Below are positions 14,776 through 16,735 of a stretch of 16,735 bases of DNA, in pieces (position 1 is the stretch's first letter; every line of letters starts with the position of its first letter). The stretch covers positions 1 to 16,735 of the forward strand of contig JANLQP010000055.1 in assembly GCA_031367895.1 (NCBI GenBank). The letters are read 5' to 3'. Position numbers and translations under genes: made by a program. The notes below the pieces were generated by a model. That model had not been told where the DNA came from. It saw only the letters and a list, made by a program, of their open reading frames with translations, and did not search any database. This DNA is from Ga0077555 sp031367895. GTDB lineage: Bacteria > Pseudomonadota > Alphaproteobacteria > Rhizobiales > Hyphomicrobiaceae.

Positions 14776-15816
14776 ATGGCTGAGAACGGCAACGCGACCC
14801 CGATCGAGACCGATGTCGTGATCATTGGCGCTGGCCCAATCGGCCTGTTCGCGGTATTCGAGCTCGGCCTGCTCGACCTCAAGGCGCATCTGGTCGACAT
14901 CCTCGACAAACCGGGTGGCCAGTGCGCCGAGCTGTATCCGGAAAAGCCGATCTACGACATCCCGGCGCTGCCGATCGTCACCGGCCAGGGCCTGACCGAC
15001 GCTCTGCTGCAGCAGATCAAACCGTTTGATCCGACGTTCCATTACGGTGAGCGCATCGACGGCCTCGCCCGCATGGCTGACGGCCGCTTCAAGCTTGAGA
15101 CCGGCGAAGGCAAGGTGTTCCACACCAAGGTCGTGGCGATCGCAGCCGGCGGCGGCTCGTTCACGCCGAAACGCCCTCCGCTCGAGGGTATCGAGGCATT
15201 CGAGGGCAAGGGCGTGCTCTACGCGGTCCGCCGGATGGAGGATTTCCGCGACCGCGACGTGCTGATCGTCGGCGGCGGCGACAGCGCACTCGACTGGACG
15301 CTCAACCTCGCCCCGATTGCGCGCTCGCTGACGCTCATGCACCGGCGCGACGATTTCCGCGGCGCACCCCATTCCGTCGAACAGATGCGCGGCATGGTTC
15401 GGGATGGCAAGGTCAAGCTGCTGATCGGCCAGCTCGGCGCGTTGCACGGGGACAACGGCCAGCTCGCAGCGGTGACCGTGAAGTTGAAGGAAGGCGAGAG
15501 CCGTCTCCCCATCAACCGCCTGCTGCCGTTCTTCGGGTTGACGATGAAGCTCGGTCCGGTCGCCAACTGGGGGCTGAATCTCCACGAAAACCTGATCGCG
15601 GTCGACACCGAGCGCTTCGAGACGTCCGAGAAGGGCATCTTCGCGGTCGGCGATATCAATACGTATCCGGGCAAGCTGAAGCTGATCCTGTCGGGCTTCC
15701 ACGAGGCGGCTTTGATGGCGCAGGCGGCGCAGAAGATCGTCTATCCCGACAAGAAGGTGGTGTTCCAGTACACCACCTCGTCCTCCAGCCTGCAGAAGAA
15801 GCTGGGCGTGCGCTGA
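14776..15816 (+). CDS. ferredoxin-NADP(+) reductase, thioredoxin-reductase-like type
   Basis: The ATG at 14776 follows GAGG at 14765-14768 and gives 346 residues. FAD binding is shown by VVIIGAGPIGLFA (GxGxxG at 18-23) and the late GIFAVGDI motif (287-294). NADPH binding is shown by VGGGDSALDW (165-174) and HRRDDFR (189-195), whose arginines fit the 2'-phosphate. The CxxC redox pair of thioredoxin reductase is absent, which marks the TrxR-like ferredoxin-NADP reductase family known from Rhodopseudomonas palustris and Bacillus YumC. It passes electrons between NADPH and ferredoxin or flavodoxin. The neighbouring ferredoxin is the obvious candidate partner, though the 165-bp gap suggests they may have separate promoters. 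Confidence 0.93.
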   Translation: MAENGNATPIETDVVIIGAGPIGLFAVFELGLLDLKAHLVDILDKPGGQCAELYPEKPIYDIPALPIVTGQGLTDALLQQIKPFDPTFHYGERIDGLARMADGRFKLETGEGKVFHTKVVAIAAGGGSFTPKRPPLEGIEAFEGKGVLYAVRRMEDFRDRDVLIVGGGDSALDWTLNLAPIARSLTLMHRRDDFRGAPHSVEQMRGMVRDGKVKLLIGQLGALHGDNGQLAAVTVKLKEGESRLPINRLLPFFGLTMKLGPVANWGLNLHENLIAVDTERFETSEKGIFAVGDINTYPGKLKLILSGFHEAALMAQAAQKIVYPDKKVVFQYTTSSSSLQKKLGVR

Positions 15817-15939
15817 GGCGGCGTCAGGGTTCGAGCTAGGCGCGCGGGGAAGTGCTGTTGCTAGGCCAAAATCGTTCGGTCTTGCCCTCACGAAGTGGTT
15901 TGAAGCATCCTCCGAGAGCAAACAATCTGGGAGGGACCA

Positions 15940-16296
15940 ATGGCACTGATTAATGCAAAGAACGGAATGGCGGCCGTAGGGCTGGCGATTGCTGGTGCCG
16001 GTGCGGCAACGAACATGCTGAATGCATACCTCGCCGAGCGTCAAGGCAAGGCCGTCGCCAATGGCCTCAAGCCTGGCATGGATGCTCACCAGGAACAGTT
16101 GTTGGGGCTCAAGAGCCACCTGGAAACGACGCAGGAGGAACTCGCCAAGGCTCATCAAGAGCTGGTTGGCCATCAGAACAGGATCGAAGCTCAGCAGCGT
16201 CAAATCGATAAGCGCAGCACATGGCTCGGGGTGTTCTGGTACATCCTTGGTGCGGCAACGCCAATTGCCTTGAAGTACGGCTTCGGGATAGGTTAG
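15940..16296 (+). CDS. small coiled-coil membrane protein, function unknown
   Basis: The ATG at 15940 has a near-perfect ribosome binding site (GGGAGGGA ending 4-5 nt upstream) and gives 118 residues. Residues 8-30 are a Gly/Ala-rich hydrophobic segment, 48-92 a highly charged Gln/Glu/His-rich coiled coil with heptad-like spacing (LLGLKSHLETTQEELAKAH), and 95-115 a second hydrophobic stretch rich in aromatic residues (WLGVFWYILGAATPIALKYG). It could be a hairpin-like inner-membrane protein with its coil on one side. I do not recognise the family. Base composition is a little less G+C-rich than its neighbours, which may hint at acquisition. It stands alone. Confidence 0.7.
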   Translation: MALINAKNGMAAVGLAIAGAGAATNMLNAYLAERQGKAVANGLKPGMDAHQEQLLGLKSHLETTQEELAKAHQELVGHQNRIEAQQRQIDKRSTWLGVFWYILGAATPIALKYGFGIG

Positions 16297-16390
16297 CCGC
16301 GCTTGAGTAGGGTGCCAACTCTAGAGCCGCCTTGCGAAAGCGACGCATATGTAGAGTGTTCCGACACCAACAGAAGATATCCGTTTTGAC

Positions 16391-16475
16391 GTCATCCCCG
16401 CGGAGGCGGGGACCCACGACGGGGTGCAGTATTTCACCGACAATTGCCGTGGATGCCCGCCTCCGCGGGCATGAC
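16391..16475. repeat. palindromic repeat element (RPE/REP-like) with long arms
   Basis: The 26-nt left arm (16391-16416, GTCATCCCCGCGGAGGCGGG then GACCCA) is the inverted counterpart of 16450-16475 (TGGATGCCCGCCTCCGCGGG then CATGAC), with a few mismatches and a 33-nt spacer. Each arm also has its own short stem, CCCGC/GCGGG, as in two-unit mosaic elements. This GTCATCCCCGC...GCGGGGACCCA kind of repeat is common between genes in Alphaproteobacteria and some other Proteobacteria. It occupies the middle of the 300-bp gap 16297-16596, where no gene is visible. Confidence 0.85.
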
Positions 16476-16519
16476 GCCGACAATGCTATCGGGGTACCAA
16501 GCGATAGAGTCGGAACCTT

Positions 16520-16551
16520 AGAACGGCAACGCGGCAGAACGGCAACACGGC
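16520..16551. repeat. 16-bp tandem repeat, two copies
   Basis: AGAACGGCAACGCGGC (16520-16535) is followed by AGAACGGCAACACGGC (16536-16551), one base different. It shares GAACGGCA with the 17-bp tandem repeat at 5147-5204 and, like it, lies next to a gene boundary, upstream of the last gene. Confidence 0.7.
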
Positions 16552-16596
16552 ACCCGACCGACAAGATTCTGATACAGGCCGATCCGGAGTCTCTCC

Positions 16597-16735
16597 ATGC
16601 GTTTTGGCGTTAACATTCTCTCGCGCGGGCCGATGGCCACGCAGGATGGCGTGCAGACCGTCGCTGCCGCGGCCGAGCGGCTCGGCTTCGATTTCGTCAG
16701 CGTCAACGATCATATCGTCGTGCCGGCCGACATCG
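16597..16735 (+). CDS. luciferase-like (LLM class) flavin- or F420-dependent oxidoreductase, 5' end only
   Basis: The ATG at 16597 follows GGAG at 16586-16589 with a 7-nt gap. The 46 visible residues, MRFGVNILSRGPMATQDG then TVAAAAERLGFDFVSVNDHIVVPADI, show the first beta strand of the LLM barrel, the helix ending AERLGFDFV and the S/N-DH-I-VVP turn, as in the F420-type (TIGR03619-like) subgroup. The gene runs off the right edge, so cofactor and substrate cannot be judged. Confidence 0.85.
   Translation, partial: MRFGVNILSRGPMATQDGVQTVAAAAERLGFDFVSVNDHIVVPADI

Noticed and set aside
14743..16203. A 486-residue minus-strand open frame opposite the reductase
   Set aside because: It spans the reductase, a gap and part of the unknown gene. 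The plus strand has clear FAD and NADPH motifs.

Overview
The window looks like a stretch of alphaproteobacterial chromosome, most likely from the order Hyphomicrobiales (Rhizobiales). The evidence is high G+C with strong G/C at third codon positions, a large coiled-coil protein of the GPR/RgsE polar growth-ring type that I know only from that order, two DUF1127 small proteins, a stand-alone Hpt protein, an adrenodoxin-type ferredoxin next to a thioredoxin-reductase-like ferredoxin-NADP reductase, and Rhizobiales-style palindromic elements. Genus cannot be fixed from the sequence alone.

Left part (1-2160): a possible decayed gene end (3-179), a near-perfect 24-nt inverted repeat (431-517), a glutathione S-transferase on the minus strand, then a ribbon-helix-helix antitoxin-like gene followed by what looks like the first codons of a destroyed PIN-domain toxin. 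These run into the 3' end of the most notable feature: a minus-strand tRNA-Thr(GGT) gene whose anticodon loop is interrupted, directly after the anticodon, by a 256-nt ORF-less group I intron resembling the Azoarcus tRNA-Ile (IC3) intron. P3, P4, P5, P6, P7, P8 and P9 can all be paired by eye. A very strong palindrome (2029-2074) follows.

Middle part (2160-9100): a PA0069-type radical SAM protein and an orphan family 5 peptide/solute-binding lipid-free periplasmic protein on the plus strand; a short 17-bp tandem repeat; a 2OG-Fe(II) oxygenase and a three-domain aminopeptidase P on the minus strand; a roughly 520-bp non-coding gap; two DUF1127 genes separated by a good intrinsic terminator; and a cluster of three palindromes, one of which shares its arm sequence with the palindrome at 2029-2074.

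Right part (9100-16735): a minus-strand pair in which the 1070-residue growth-ring-like protein overlaps by GTGA with an L-Ala-D/L-Glu epimerase, linking a cell-pole/growth protein to murein peptide recycling; then plus-strand genes for an Hpt phosphotransfer protein, a [2Fe-2S] ferredoxin, a ferredoxin-NADP reductase, an unknown coiled-coil membrane protein, a palindromic repeat of the GTCATCCCCGCGGAGGCGGG type, and the start of a luciferase-like (LLM class) oxidoreductase cut by the window end. Most genes are housekeeping or single-gene units. I see no transposase, phage gene, CRISPR array or defence island.
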